This document shows, in pieces, positions 17,001 through 30,131 of a DNA stretch of 64,000 nucleotides; positions within the stretch are counted from its first letter, which is position 1, and every line of letters begins with the position of its first letter. A model generated the notes under the pieces. The model did no database searches. It was not told the origin of the DNA and saw only the letters and a list, made by a program, of their open reading frames with translations. The position numbers and the translations under genes were made by a program. The DNA is taken from assembly GCA_964020155.1 (NCBI GenBank), contig OZ026566.1, positions 4,283,651 through 4,347,650 of the forward strand. Direction: 5' to 3'. This stretch comes from Chondrilla cf. caribensis. Taxonomy: Eukaryota > Porifera > Demospongiae > Chondrillida > Chondrillidae.

Positions 17001-18442
17001 CTATGCTGTGTGCTTCCTGAATCAAATATACTTAAGGAAGTCGGACTCACAGCTTGCATCACGTCTCATTGGAGTGTACTTTGTATTCTTTAAGGTGAGC
17101 AGCCATTTTGTCATTGCTATGGCAACCACATCATGTACATAAAGAGGTAATCCAATGAATACAACAGGCACTAGTGCAGAAGGAAGACCTGGATGCCAAA
17201 ATGTTGAGTGCCCTTTTAACTGGAGTGAACAGAGCTTTTCCATTCACAGAAGGTGAGGCTTGCATCCTTGTGGGTCAGCATTCAACTGTGTGCTCATCTG
17301 TCTGCCACTGGTGTGTACATTTTCAGGAGAAATTGACTCATTTGAGGAGCACATTGATACTCTCTTCAAAGCTGTACACGTGGCTCCTTTGGCGACAGGT
17401 GTGCAGGTAGGAGCTTGGCCGCTCAGACACTGTTTGTAGCTTTCTCGCCACATCCCACCTCTTCCCTACAGGCTCTCATGTTGCTCTACCAAGTGATGGA
17501 GTCGAGGTACAAATGTCCAATTCAACTGCTTGTCAGACTGTGTGTGGTACACTGTCCATTGTCAGACTGTGTGTGTGGTACACTGTCCATTGTCAGACTG
17601 TGTGTGTGGTACACTGTCCATTGTCAGACTGTGTGTGTGGTACACTGTCCATTGTCAGACCATGTGTGTGGTACACTGTCCACTGTCAGTCTGTGTGTGT
17701 GGTACACTGTACACTGTATTACTGTTAGACCATGTGTGTGGTACACTGTCCACTGTCAGTCTGTGTATGATACACTGTACACTGTATTACTGTTAGACTG
17801 TGTGTGTGGTACACTGTCCATTGTCAGACTGTGTGTGTGGTACACTGTCCACTGTCAGACTGTGTGTGTGGTACCCCGTGAACTGTATCACAGTTTAGAC
17901 TGTGTATGGGAGAATCAGTTGAGCTTATACGGATGTTTGACCATTCATGCATCTTATCATCCCAAAACAAGTTGTGTTTACAACAAGTGAGAATGTACAA
18001 TCTGTACATCTTGTAGACAGGAGACAGGATGTACATATTAGCATGTGCCAATGTGTGGGAGTTATCTGTCTACAAACTACAAGTACACATATACACTATT
18101 GCTTCCTGTACAGTGTGTGTAAGCGTGAATGCGTTAGTGTTGATAGTATGATTAAAATCCGTCATTACCGGTGTACCACGGTAAAACCCTGTTTGCACAT
18201 TCTAACCTTGTACCATTTATCTAGTGCCAGTGTTACATGGGCCAACCAAGGTACATTACTGCTAGAATGTTAGGGGTCATCGATACTTCCTGTTTTACCC
18301 AGAAATTCGGTATCAGACCGGTTTTACAGAGCATTGTATGCAAAGCTGCTGGACCAGGAGCTATGTATGTCTTCAAAACAAGCAATGTTCCTGAATGTGT
18401 TGTACAAGTCATTGAAGAGTGATCCGGAGATAAGCAGGATTA

Positions 18443-18505
<63 letters not shown>

Positions 18506-18626
18506 GGAGGACTTCCCGCAGTGGTCGCACATGGGACGTTTTGGCCTGTATCACTCCCCCCTCATTGAGGCTTGTTGGAGTGCAAACAGCAGAAGAAGTG
18601 TGTGTGTGTGTTTATGTGTGTGTGTG

Positions 18627-18697
<71 letters not shown>

Positions 18698-21600
18698 TAT
18701 ATTATGCTTATGGTGGAGTACATGTGTACCTACATAATATGCAGTTCATGTTCCAATTGTGTTCTATGCAGGCTTTTATGAAGAGGATATTTCAAATCTG
18801 TGGGCACCACTCTCCTCCGTTTATCTGTGGTTGTCTCGTACTCGTCTCAGAGGTGAGGGTAGCCATGGCAATTACAATGTGTACACTTTGGTTTCCATGG
18901 TGACAAGTGGAGATAAACAGGTTTACTTGCATATGTGCTAAGATACTGATTCCCATTCACTACAGACTGGGAATGAGTGTCTGAATGTCTTTACTGTCAA
19001 CAGTGGGTGACACGTGTTGTGTGCCTCCTCTTTGTCCACCTGCTAATGATCGATATCAGATGCTTTGTAGCAGATCATTTCACAATAATATTATAAAATT
19101 GTTTCTTGTCAGCAGAAAAATGTCTGCCAACGTGTATGTATGCTGTGTATATGTAGGAGTGCAATCTTTTGTGTCCTGTGTCTCTGGTCACTCAGATATT
19201 GAAGGAGAAACCATCACTGAAATCCTTCATCCTCTCTCCTGAGGCCGAAGATGAAGAAGAACACTTTTCCGATGTTCCCCTGGAAGGAGATTGCGACCCA
19301 CCTATGGTAGATGGAGAAGGTTTGAAGGAGGGGACTGAAGACAGCAGACAAGAGCGTGAAAGGGGATATCGAGGTCTTAACAGAAATCCTCTGTATTGTA
19401 GAGCGGAGCACTCGTGTTTGTGGGAACTGGAGAAAGTAAGGATCGCACCCACCACACCCAACCATGCTTACCACACCCACCACATTCAACCACACCCATC
19501 CACACCTTCCACACCAGATCTCACTCAACCATGGCTGCCACACCCACCAAACACAACATGCTTGGATGTCAACAACCTGTCACCACTCAACAACACTCAC
19601 CACAGACGTACATAATGTGTTCATCTTTTGACCTTCACACTCCTCAGCTGAGCAGACACTACCACCCCTCAGTGCAAGTACTGGCTCAGACAGTTCTGAA
19701 GGTACTGTCCTGAATCTATCACATCTGTACTGTGGTCTTCTCCCAATGTACATATCTGTACTGTGGTCCTCTCCCAATGTACATATCTGTACTGTGGTCC
19801 TTTCCTAATGTACATATCTGTACTGTGGTCCTCCCCTACTGTACATATCTGTACTGTGGTCCTCTCCCAATGTACATATCTGTACTGTGGTCCTCTCCTA
19901 ATGTTCATATCTGTACTGTGGTCCTCTCCTAATGTACATATCTGTACTGTGGTCCTCCGCCAATGTACATATCTGTACTGTGGTCTAACTGTACCAAACC
20001 ACTTTTGAGTTTAACGTTGGGATTTCTCCTTTAGGGTGATTGCATCACGTATCCTAGCGACCCTTTACAAGACTTCACATTAGCAAAGTTTCTTGATAGA
20101 TTTGTGTTCAAAAATCCAAAACAGAAGGAATCAGGTGAACGTTACAACTGTTGTAGCATTGTTTGTGCCTCTGGTTATGTTGGATTGTCCCTTCTTCTGT
20201 GTTAGATCACGGAGGCTCTGTCATGCAGGTGAGAGATGTTGCAAATTGAGGCAAACAATTACACAATATGGATGACTAATTACATGATATTAGTACATAG
20301 TTGCACAACACTAATACTTGATTGCATAACAATGGTAAATGATTGCAAAACAACTGTAGATCTAAATAACATGTTGCTGGGTCATCGTGTATGCTATTAT
20401 TCTTTTCTCCCTATTTCTCTGGCGTATGTTTACATGTTAAGAGCTTTAGGAGATCTGAAGTAGCTTCTTCTATACCTGGTGAGAACCTTGGTGTGCAATG
20501 AAGAATTGGTGTACATATATATTATGTACTGTTTCACTGTGCTGTGTTTGTGTTTGTATACAGTTTATTGTGTGAGATATTGTTGGCTGTGTTGTTTGAT
20601 GTTGGTGGATATGCAATGTTTACTTTATAAAGTTCTTTGTTATTGCTGCCTCCACTTAGCAAATAATCCTGAGTTTGCTGCTCAGAATGAGAAGAATGTC
20701 AGAGAAGATGAAAAGTACCTTTACAAGTTCTTCAAACAGCAGCAGTTGGATGGCGAGGGACAAACGAAGAAGAAGACAAAGAAGATGAAAGAATCTGATG
20801 CTCTTGATGGCATTGATACCCTACTTGGAGAAGGTACTGGCATGGTTGGCCTTGGTGTACCTTACTCGTGTGTGATAATCATGTGATCTGTGTGTATCAC
20901 ATGCTATTCACATGATCAGCTCATCACATGCTATTCACATGATCAGCTCATCACATGCTATTCACATGATCAGCTCATCACATGCATGCTATTCACATTG
21001 CAACTTTTGTCTTTTGTCACGTGCTGATCACATGATTTCCAGAGTTAAACTTCTCACTTTTAACTTTTCCCCTAATGTGTTATATGCTGGTCCAAATGCT
21101 GTTATGAAAATTCTGGTGTAATGTTTTTGTGTGAAATCATCTAATTCCTGTTTGCTCCACAGATGAAGGATTGGACACAGTGGACTTCGCAAGGTTGATG
21201 CATGTGCATGCAAATGCCTACATGCATTCCATTTCATGCAAACATCTACATGCATACCATTACATGCAAGCAACTACATGTGTACTTAATTGATCCTACA
21301 GATGTACGAATACTTGTATGTTGTAATGGTTATTTATGTAGTGAATTCACTAAAAAGAAAACAACTAAAAAGAGTAAAAAGTTAGTGAAAGAAGAACCAG
21401 ATTCCTCTGAAGAGGACAAGGGGAGTGAGGAAGGTGCGTTACAACCAACCTGTATGTGAATTAGAATACACTCGAACCTTTTTAACATGAAGTCACTTAG
21501 TACGAGAATATCACTTATCTCAAAATTTTGCTCAAGTCCCTACATTCACTGCTAATGTACGCACACATTGTGTAAGTACTGTTAACTCGAAATTTTGATG

Positions 21601-23525
21601 TTTTCAATGGAGTGTCATGTTAAAGAGGTTTGACTGTGACAATACAAATGAAGTCGTCTATTAATGTAGTTAAGCATAATATTATGCTTTGGGGGTGTAT
21701 TTGTGTGAGTATTTATGCATACATAAATGTGTTTAGGTGTAACATACGTAGTTTCAACTACAAATTCATTGATGCAATTATGTGTGACTACTTTGTATAC
21801 AAATTAATCAAGTTATGCATGCTATATCCATTCATGTACGTATAAATGTAATTACATGTGTGCGTATTATGTATGCAAATGTAATTAGTGTATTTATGGA
21901 CATAATAAATTGAATTATCTACATGTACATGTACATACGTTCATGAACTTGTGATACATGCTAATATACTGTGTGTGTACATATGGTTGGACTTGCTTAG
22001 TGTGTACCTTGAAGGGCACACCAAATCTGTACTTCTTATCAGAGGTACTTGCTATCAGTACTGGTTGACATGGTGTACATGAGCTAGGGACTGAGTGAAG
22101 TTTACATATGTACATATTTACAGAATGATGTACTAACCCGGGTACTTGCTAACCAAGATGCACTGTTTGTATGTAGTCTATAAATTCTTATATTGATTGA
22201 TGATATACTCTCACTGTTACTTGCATCACTTTTAGAATTCAGCTATGACAATTTCAATTTTGAAGAAGAAGAGGATGTTGCTGGTGACGACCTGGTACAG
22301 CAAAGAGAACCATCCCAGGCAGATTACGAGAGAGTTCTTCTTGAGAACTTGACGTCCTCAGAAGATGAAGATGATCATCCGAAACCAGCCAAGAGAAAGA
22401 AGACCACCCCTGGACGGTAAGACCCTCAGAGTTGCCTCTGAGTGTGTAAGCCATAATACACCACACTGCACCCACACTCCACCCATACTACACCACACTG
22501 CACCCACACTGCACCCATACTACACCACACTGCACCCACACTGCACCCACACTGCACCCATACTACACCATACTGCACCCACACTTGCACCCACACTACA
22601 CCACACTGCACCCACACTTGCACCCACACTACACCATACTGCACCCACACTTGCACCCACACTACACCACACTGCACCCACACTTGCACCCACACTACAC
22701 CATACTGCACCCACACTACACCCACACTGCACCCATACTGCACCCACACTGCACCCATACTGCACCCACACTACACCCACACTGCACCCACACTACATCC
22801 ACACTGCACCCATACCGCATTATCCACACAATAGCTCTACTCCATATGTGCACTCATGTCAGTGTATTCCGATTCTGCATTGCAGGAAGGCCTCAAGGAT
22901 AGGCTCCGATGATGATGGAATATTTGCTACTGCTGATGACGTACGTGCAGCAACATTGTAGTGGTTTGTGCATGTCATCAATCTGACAGCAACCATCTGC
23001 TAGTGGAGCACACCTGTTGTTTCAAATCTTCATAGTCTAACTTCACCTAATATGTTTGTCTGTGGGGTAGGAATTTCAAACTGTATTTTAACTTGCTTTA
23101 GCATCAGATGACATCAGTTTTCAGTAATGTTCAAAAACTTGGTTTGTTCATTGGTTCGAACCTTGGATGTTGGATGTCATTGAATGTGTGCTCAAGATGT
23201 TTTGTCTGTGTGACTGAGGGGATTCCCCACGTTTAGCTACATGTATTCAGATGTTTTCTCTGTATCACTGTGGGAAATCCCCTCCCCTGACCTCCAGTAT
23301 GTCTTCGTATTGCAGTTCTCCCACATACTGGAAGAAGAAGGCTCAGGGTTTACATGGAAAGGAGAACGTGTTAGTAGCAAGCAGTTGAAGTGGGAGGGGA
23401 GGAGACAGGGGGCTGGGTTCAGTAAGCACCATCGCAGCAAACAGAGAAAATCGAATGACAGAAGAACACAACGACAAGGTCATGCTCACAGGCACAAACA
23501 CAAGGTCCACAGGAGAGCAGAATGA
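14054..23525 (+). CDS. CEBPZ: CCAAT/enhancer-binding protein zeta (Noc1 family), 23 exons
   Basis: Nucleolar/nuclear CBF/Mak21 family protein; the yeast orthologue Noc1 acts in large ribosomal subunit assembly and export. Exons: 14054-14233, 14313-14418, 14481-14581, 14840-15170, 16230-16358, 16478-16562, 16998-17094, 17168-17252, 17327-17406, 17472-17506, 18303-18444, 18772-18852, 19196-19435, 19648-19701, 20035-20134, 20206-20228, 20442-20478, 20660-20833, 21163-21193, 21342-21433, 22236-22416, 22886-22940, 23316-23525 (882 residues, phases consistent). Family blocks in order: [142 protein letters not shown] and [16 protein letters not shown]. The tail is acidic, then basic. The exact start and the 37-bp exon at 20442 (weak acceptor) are the least certain parts. 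Confidence 0.95.
15739..16190. repeat. 24-bp minisatellite in CEBPZ intron 4
   Basis: About 19 copies of GTGCACTGGTGATGTGGTGA plus CTGT with rare C/T changes. Because 24 is a multiple of three, the array stays open on both strands, but it lies in the intron 15171-16229 and shows no coding bias. Confidence 0.96.
16548..16772. repeat. 45-bp minisatellite that includes an exon end and its splice donor
   Basis: Five copies. The first 15 bases of copy 1 are the end of the CEBPZ exon 16478-16562; each copy then repeats GAGCCCAGTGAGTTG, that is, the exon/intron boundary with a GTGAGT donor, followed by CCGTACGTACACCTGTGTG-like sequence. Confidence 0.93.
17523..17880. repeat. 31-bp minisatellite in CEBPZ intron 10
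   Basis: About ten imperfect copies of GACTGTGTGTGTGGTACACT plus GTCCATTGTCA, starting some 15 bases after the donor at 17507. Confidence 0.9.
18445..18503. repeat. (GT)n microsatellite starting at a CEBPZ splice donor
   Basis: The exon 18303-18444 ends in ATTAAG and is followed at once by about 29 GT units, so the donor GT is the first repeat unit. A second tract with TT interruptions is at 18598-18697 in the same intron. Confidence 0.95.
19722..19985. repeat. 31-bp minisatellite in CEBPZ intron 14
   Basis: Eight to nine copies of ATCTGTACTGTGGTCCTCTC plus CCAATGTACAT, in the intron between exons ending 19701 and starting 20035. Confidence 0.93.
20899..20990. repeat. 27-bp tandem repeat in CEBPZ intron 18
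   Basis: Three and a half copies of ATGCTATTCACATGATCAGC plus TCATCAC. Confidence 0.9.
22450..22815. repeat. CACCCACACTGCA minisatellite in CEBPZ intron 21
   Basis: Dozens of 12-14 bp units (CACTGCACCCACA, CATACTGCACC and similar) arranged in higher-order blocks of about 46 bp within the intron 22417-22885. Confidence 0.9.
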
Positions 23526-23731
23526 GGCCTGCTGGGCTTCTTGTGCATGAATGATTATTTTGTGGTTTTAGTGAACATTGTGTTGAGTACGCTGTCCGGC
23601 ATGACTGTCTCAATCCTGCCAACGTTGAACCTATCATCATTGAAGTTGCACCTGTGAGCAATTCGTATATTCAAACAACACTCATGTTTACGTACGTACA
23701 TAAAACTTCGTTATCAGTATGAAATAGTCAA
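23526..23731. other. Short convergent gap between CEBPZ and the CatSper subunit
   Basis: Only 206 bases separate the two stop codons, so the 3'UTRs of these opposite-strand genes probably touch or overlap. No further feature is seen. Confidence 0.6.
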
Positions 23732-25456
23732 TCATTCGGGATGAATCTTGGTATTTTGTCCAAGTCGTTCTCTGATTCTCCCGTACTGGCTCATCCCCCT
23801 GTGGTAGGCTTCATGCAGTTGTTTTCTGAGTGAGAGAAGTTTTCGCTTGATGAAGTGTTTGTATTTCCAACAAACAAATCCAGCAGCCACAGTCATAGCC
23901 AATATCACCAAGGAAACCTGAAGGTAATGTGGAAGATGGACCAGTGAGTATACATAATATCGTAGCTGATTCCAGCATGGGGTGTTGGGCATGGTGGTAT
24001 AACCACACCCACACAGCATGGGGTGGTGGTAATGGTGGTATAACCACACCCACACAGCATGGGGTGGTGGTAATGGTGGTATAACCACGCCCACACAGCA
24101 TGGGGTGGTGGTAATGGTGGTATAACCATGTTCATATGCACTGTAGCATGGCATGTGCAGTCACATCCGCTCATGTAACCACAGCTGCACTCACCAGTAG
24201 GGAGGACACAGCTGACCCGATCCCCATGGCAATTCCATGCAGAACAATCACAAATTGGGTGGAGAAGACACAGTTGTTGTACTCTCCTTCCAATAGCCCT
24301 CTTTGAAGTGAATATACAAGTAATTACGGTGCCCTAAAGCTTACATATGTCATAAATCTGTATATTTCAGTAAAACTCTACTTACTTGTTAGTAAATTCT
24401 AGCAGTAGTGTGTATTGGGGACTATTTGGGAATTCCCCCTGTATCCCAGCACATGGGCTGCTGGGTCCACAGATCCATCTACACATGTGCACACAAGATT
24501 GGTAGCACACAGTCATGGAAGACATTTTGTCTTTCGTGCTAGCCCGTACTCACTGTATTCCACTACTGCTGGATGTGAAGATCGGGTTTTCATTGGATCC
24601 TTCTAAAGGAGCCCATATTATGCTGCCGCTATTGATAAGAGACAGATGTACAAATAACCAGTGTCACCCGTGCATGAATCTACCTAAATGAGTACTGTCA
24701 CCCACAGATCTGCCTAAATACGTAAGTACTATTACCCACATATATATGATTTAATAAGTACTGTCTCCCACAAATTTGCCTGAATAAATACTGTCACCCG
24801 TGGATCTGCCTGGATGACTACTATCTCTCAGAGATCATTGTAACCCAGTGTACTGCACCAGCATACCGATAAGCCAATGGGAGCACCCAACGTACATATG
24901 CACCTTATGCACATACAGTACCTGTCGAGTAAGAATGATAGTTGTCTTGCTTTGTCAAAGTGTGCCAGTGATTGAGGGGACCTCCCTCCTCCCAGTGTGC
25001 GTATGGTATAGTGTCCGGTGAAGAGGGTTCTCTCTCCACTGATCTCATCCACCACTTCAAACTTGGGATAGAACTCTAGATAAGCCATCACATGATTGTC
25101 ACATGAACATCACATTATCATCATGTGAACATCACATGGTCATCACATGGTCAATATACCCATACATACCACGTGTATAGGTATACAGTACAGTATTAGT
25201 TGGGTACACAGTACAGGCACATACACAGTACTATGCACATTTACAGTACTTGTCCACCTTTCTCATAATATAGACATGTTATGTTGGGCCCTGGTGAGGT
25301 ACAGTAGTGCCTCTGTCCTACAGTTGATCTCACTGGACTGAACTGTATCCTCAACCGAGGTGGGCATCCGATGTATACTGTTGTCTGGAGGATGTCCTAC
25401 AGTGGGGAGTGTGTGTGTGTTTGTGTGTGCGTGCGTGTGTGTGTTTGTGTGTGCGT

Positions 25457-25492
<36 letters not shown>

Positions 25493-28400
25493 GTGTGTGC
25501 ATGTGTGCGTGCGTGTGTGTGTGCATGCGTATGTATGTGCGTGTGTGCGTGTGTGTCTGTGCATGCATGTCTGCATGTATGTGTGTGTGCATGTGTGTAA
25601 GTATGGGCATGTATACATGTGTGTACCTTGATTTGGGCTGTCCCATATTCCATACAACCAAGTCCCACTCCAAATAGCTGAATTAGAAATGGATATCGAA
25701 ACATGGTATGTCTTGAATCACTCATATGTCGTATCTGCCCTACAACACAGCGTCCTCACATACCTTGAACATGACATGTACCGCTGTGTTGATGGTACCA
25801 CTGTAGTACTGCCTCTCCTGTAGCATTGCTGCAATGGTCACCTGTAGGAGGTGGAGTTGCTGTGTCAGCAGAATGCAGCCTCACATATCCCCATCCCATC
25901 AAAAGGATTCATTGTCCTGCTCTTCCCGGGTGACCTCAGACTGCACGCAGTGAGTGCAGTCTGAGGTCACCAGCAGTTCTCTTAGCTAAGACAGGACTCT
26001 TGGAGTATTAGTAGTAGCTAGGGAAGAACGTCATAGCATCATAACATCAGTGAATACTCTGTTAGTATTCACAGTCAACATTTGGACTGTGGTGTAGTGC
26101 ACCAACTATGGTTCTCTTATTGAAGTAATGTATATCTTGACGGTACGTATCTCCTCCCATCCATTCAAGTATTTGCAGGCACAACACACCTCTATCATTC
26201 ATAGCTTTGAAATTGAGTCAGGTACTTGTTAATTATGTAGCTCACTTCGTACTCCACAACATCGGAATGGTTCCTGTTCATCCTGGTAGCTGTGATACTG
26301 AGAACGTTTTCAGGAACAGACATATACTGGAGGTTCACGTCACTCGGTTTGTAACCTACAACACCACAAGATTAGTTGTAGGCTACTAATATCCCCCATT
26401 GTTTGTGTGCTTGTGGGTATGCGTGATTAGTAGGTGTATACAGGTTCTTAGTACTTGTCATGTAGAGAGTGTGTACATACACAGTGAAGTGTATACCACG
26501 TATGCTGTACGCTCACATGTGCATATGTGTTGTGAACAACAGTCCTAAGCCAATAGCTATTGAAATCCCACTATACCTCAAAACGTAATCATGCACCATC
26601 AGGACATGCACCATCAGGACATGCACCATCAGGACATGCACCATCAGGACATGCACCATCAGGACATGCACCATCAGAACATGCACATGGGCATTGTATG
26701 AATGGAATGTGTTCACTCTAAACAGTTTACATTCTTTGATTTTGTTCAAGCACGTACATTAACATGCACTGTTACAGTTTGTCTACATGCACTGCGCTGC
26801 TAGCTGGATGCATGAACAGACTCACCTTTGTTGAGATAGTAGCGAGCAGTGAAGGTGTAGGTCTGCGAGGGTGTCAGGAAGAGCTGAGGAGGTAGAGAAG
26901 GGCTAGGGAGAGAGCAGTTCCTTTTGTAGGTATCCCGCCTTGCCATGTGCTTCAGTGGTCCCATTTCCACATCTGTAAATTTGAACTTGGTTCTGGTATA
27001 CTTTTCACAAGCTGGTGCATTGACCGTTACAAAATGTACAGGACACTGTCCAACCGTGTGATTATTGCTGATGTGAGGACACTCCTCCAAAGTGGACCAC
27101 CAATGGCCAAACTCAGTACTGTTTTCAGTGAAAATACAATTGTTTCTGTTCCCTTTCAACGGTACATGAGGGTAGCTACTGGCAATCAGCATGGTGAGTG
27201 GAATTCGTTGTGTTCTGTTACAGTGCACAGGAGAGTTCATTCTTGCCTTCTGCTGTATGTACAGAGCATCACCATGGTAACGGATGTCAATGTGACACTG
27301 AGCACGCTCAGTAACAAACATCTCGTCCACTGTCCACCAAGGATTACGTTCATGGGGATAGATTGGGAAGAGGTCTCCCGTTGCAACATTGCCATACCAC
27401 ATTGCCAGTGACTGGTTGCCTCCCTGAAGGGAAGAGACAGAACCGAACATCCTTGACTCTTGGTACATATAAATTCCTGAGACCTACAATTCATGCTAGT
27501 ATGGGGGGCAGTGCACCATTATAGCACTGTTGTCTCTGACAGTACATAGTTATGTGCTCAGCAGGTCTACACCTTGGGTAGATGTTGTGTGTCTGTCTGA
27601 CCTGATGGGCTCTGAATCCTCCTAGAAGGAATCCAGCTTCTCCTATTTGAAGAAAGACAGCTTCAGTCATGTTGGTAGACTCCAGTCCCTCCCTCCAGTA
27701 GAACGATTGTCCCTTGTTGAAGCTGTAAGGCAATCACCTATCACTTGTGAGTATAACATTGAATATACGTACGTACATCCACTGTACATTAATCTATACA
27801 CCCATCATGTACGTATGTTGATTTGTACACATGTATCCATCTTTTGTACATAGTACACACAACATACTGTATGTCTGTGAATGTATGTATTCACATCATA
27901 TAACACATAATATACACATATATGTCATACATGTATTGGTGTAGTATATACACGTCATTTCTACTTGCAGTAAGGGGAGAATTTCACCTTACAATGAGTT
28001 GTTGTCCCACTAGAACGAGAAAATGGCTGCCAATTTGATAGACATCTGAAATACAGAGTTCCTTGGAGCCAGTGGTGTTGGTGTTTACAAGCAGTGTCCA
28101 TGTTTCATTTTTGGATGTGGAATTGGATGTGGAAATGTGAAGTGGGAGTTTGGATCTCACAGCCCAGTGTTCCAGCCCTAGTGTGTACATACAGACATAC
28201 GTACACTCCTCACCGGAACACTGCATATGTATCATCCATCCACAGAGCACACACACACACTGGACTGACCATAGTTGTATTCCAGTACAACGTATTGGTC
28301 TGTAGTCTTTACAACCGCCAACCTCTCATTCAGCACAAGCGAGACACTCCCTATTAGCTGACATACTGAGGAACACGTCTGGTATGTTACTTGTGCTGTA

Positions 28401-29605
28401 TATATGCACATACACTGTTCAGTAGCCATAAAATGTTCTCACCTGTACTGGTGTGATCGATGCAGTTAGAATCTGCCTGATCACATGGGTTGCTAAGAGT
28501 GTTGTCGTGACTACCATTAGAGCACATATCGGAGTGAAGGACTTCATTCCAACCCTTACCCAGCAGACCCCTGTCAGAGATGAGAATACCACACATAGTC
28601 CAGAGACTTCCGACTTGCTTGGAATAATCAAGCAGTGATGTTTATTGGTGATATGGGAAAACCATGATGGTGCGAACCATGCCTTTCCAGCAGTTGGAGA
28701 GGGGGTGAGGTTCCAATAGACCATGGTCTATATGATGCTGAGTGCCTACCTGTGGGCAGGTAGTTGGTTGTACACGTGGGATTCTTCAATCATCAAATGG
28801 AGTGAACGACTGGAGAATTGTACCGGGACACCAATAATCCATCCCAGGAGCCATCCTGTTGATGGAGAGTACGACAATTTGTTGATTATTACTGATCAGT
28901 AACATGGAGCAATATTATACAGATATTTGTAGTCATCAGTATCAAATGATATCATGCATGCTGGATCAGTATCAAGAGACAGTACATCATATATCATGTA
29001 GTATGGTGATATTGGATACTTCGTGTTATAGCAGTAGCCTGTCTAGGTGTGCTACAGTAGTAAAGTGCGTAGACATTGGCCTTATAAAGCCATTGCTGAA
29101 GTCTATAGAGATGTGTTGAAATGTGTGAGCAAGCAATTGTAGTTGAAGCTCTGACAAGAGATCTTGTGAAATTCCAGTATATGAGGATAATGATAGGGAG
29201 TAGTCAGTTAAATGCTCTGATGCAAGTGGATATCGCCCAGCCCTACTGAACACCTCCCTACTTTAATAGTTCATGCATGGGCTTCATGCAATATTACCTG
29301 CCTCGATTCCACCTAGGACCTCCAATGTTGACGATGAACTTGATAGTTTTGGAGTGATTATACACTGTCTCTCATCATGGTAGGCAGCCAATTGGCCAGT
29401 TGTGTGAATTTCAACTAATTCGCCAGATACTGTACAGCCATTGGTTGCATTGTAGACCTTAGCATCATCGGTCCCTGCATCCTGCACACTGGTGTTGCAG
29501 CACAGTGTGTTAGTGATGTGGACATGAGGCAGGACACCATTCTCCGTGGCCGTCTTGGTGATGGTGTTGTCAGTGAGCTGATCTTTGAATGGAGTTGTGC
29601 CAACC

Positions 29606-29688
<83 letters not shown>

Positions 29689-30001
29689 GCGTGTGTGTCA
29701 GAGTATGTGTGTATAAACATTTGAGTGTGAGTTGGGCCTACATTATATTTTCTGAGAATTCACTCCGACCTACACAGTGCACAGTGATGAGGATCACATG
29801 TTGTGTTTGATTTTGCCCCCACTCTTCCCATGATCCACTGTGGCTGTTCACCTCACAAGGTGGTCTCCCTTCAAGGGCAGGGAGCTCAAGGAGTTCTGAA
29901 AACCATCTCTTTTGACCCTGACATGTCTCTTGCGATGCTCCGTTTGAAAACGACTGACAGATGAATAGAAAGAGGCAGAGGATACAGAATAAATAATTCA
30001 T
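23732..30001 (-). CDS. CATSPERG: CatSper auxiliary subunit, gamma-like (18 exons)
   Basis: Single-pass extracellular accessory subunit of the sperm flagellar Ca2+ channel CatSper. Exons (coding order): 30001-29774, 29604-29298, 28855-28750, 28570-28443, 28365-28270, 28177-27988, 27722-27602, 27483-26826, 26355-26246, 26189-26142, 25841-25764, 25677-25627, 25396-25334, 25073-24922, 24478-24386, 24300-24195, 23917-23732; with phases adding to 906 residues. There is a signal peptide ([19 protein letters not shown]), many N-glycosylation sites, a GCPP motif, the block [14 protein letters not shown], a WICGPSSPC motif followed by a Cys-containing strand and ...VLHGI, then one membrane segment ([16 protein letters not shown]) and a basic tail. 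The WIC..SPC-to-HG pattern before the membrane fits the gamma subunit best; delta, epsilon or beta are possible. The exons at 26142-26189 and the GAG acceptor at 25074 are the weakest points. It is shorter than the mammalian protein (about 1,150). Confidence 0.65.
23985..24125. repeat. 40-bp minisatellite in CatSper subunit intron
   Basis: Four copies of GCATGGGGTGGTGGTAATGG plus TGGTATAACCACACCCACACA. Confidence 0.92.
25409..25600. repeat. Degenerate GT/GTGC tract in CatSper subunit intron
   Basis: GT-rich sequence with GCGT, CATG and TTTG interruptions between the exons 25334-25396 and 25627-25677. Confidence 0.9.
25929..25971. repeat. Perfect 18-bp inverted repeat in CatSper subunit intron
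   Basis: GGTGACCTCAGACTGCAC (25929-25946) and its exact reverse complement (25954-25971) are separated by a 7-base loop. It lies between two exons and has no coding role that can be seen. Confidence 0.95.
26592..26690. repeat. 15-bp minisatellite in CatSper subunit intron
   Basis: Six to seven copies of ATGCACCATCAGGAC. Confidence 0.93.
29608..29699. repeat. (GT)n microsatellite at a CatSper subunit splice acceptor
   Basis: On the gene's (minus) strand a long (CA)n tract runs into TTGCAG, the acceptor of exon 29604-29298, leaving almost no pyrimidine tract. Confidence 0.92.
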
Positions 30002-30131
30002 AATCGACTGCTTCCAGCTGGTAATTGACTTTAGCTGATCACTGATGACCATGAATATCGTTAACGATCAACTCCGTTTTCAAGTCCGTACATTTCCGCG
30101 TTATTAGTCACATGATCTTTGCTGTAGCAGA
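30002..30131. promoter_or_regulatory. Divergent promoter, CatSper subunit / carboxypeptidase
   Basis: The two start codons are 130 bases apart in opposite directions. The gap holds GTCACATGATC and TTCCGCG near the plus-strand gene; no TATA box is evident. Shared regulation is inferred from spacing alone. Confidence 0.6.

Noticed and set aside
23140..23170. tRNA-like GGTTCGAACC box
   Set aside because: No matching acceptor stem, D-arm or A box was found around it.
24906..25073. The CatSper subunit gene as a Tectonic or TMEM231 relative
   Set aside because: The GCPP, LGGG and WIC..SPC motifs with the C-terminal membrane span fit CatSper auxiliary subunits and not those families.
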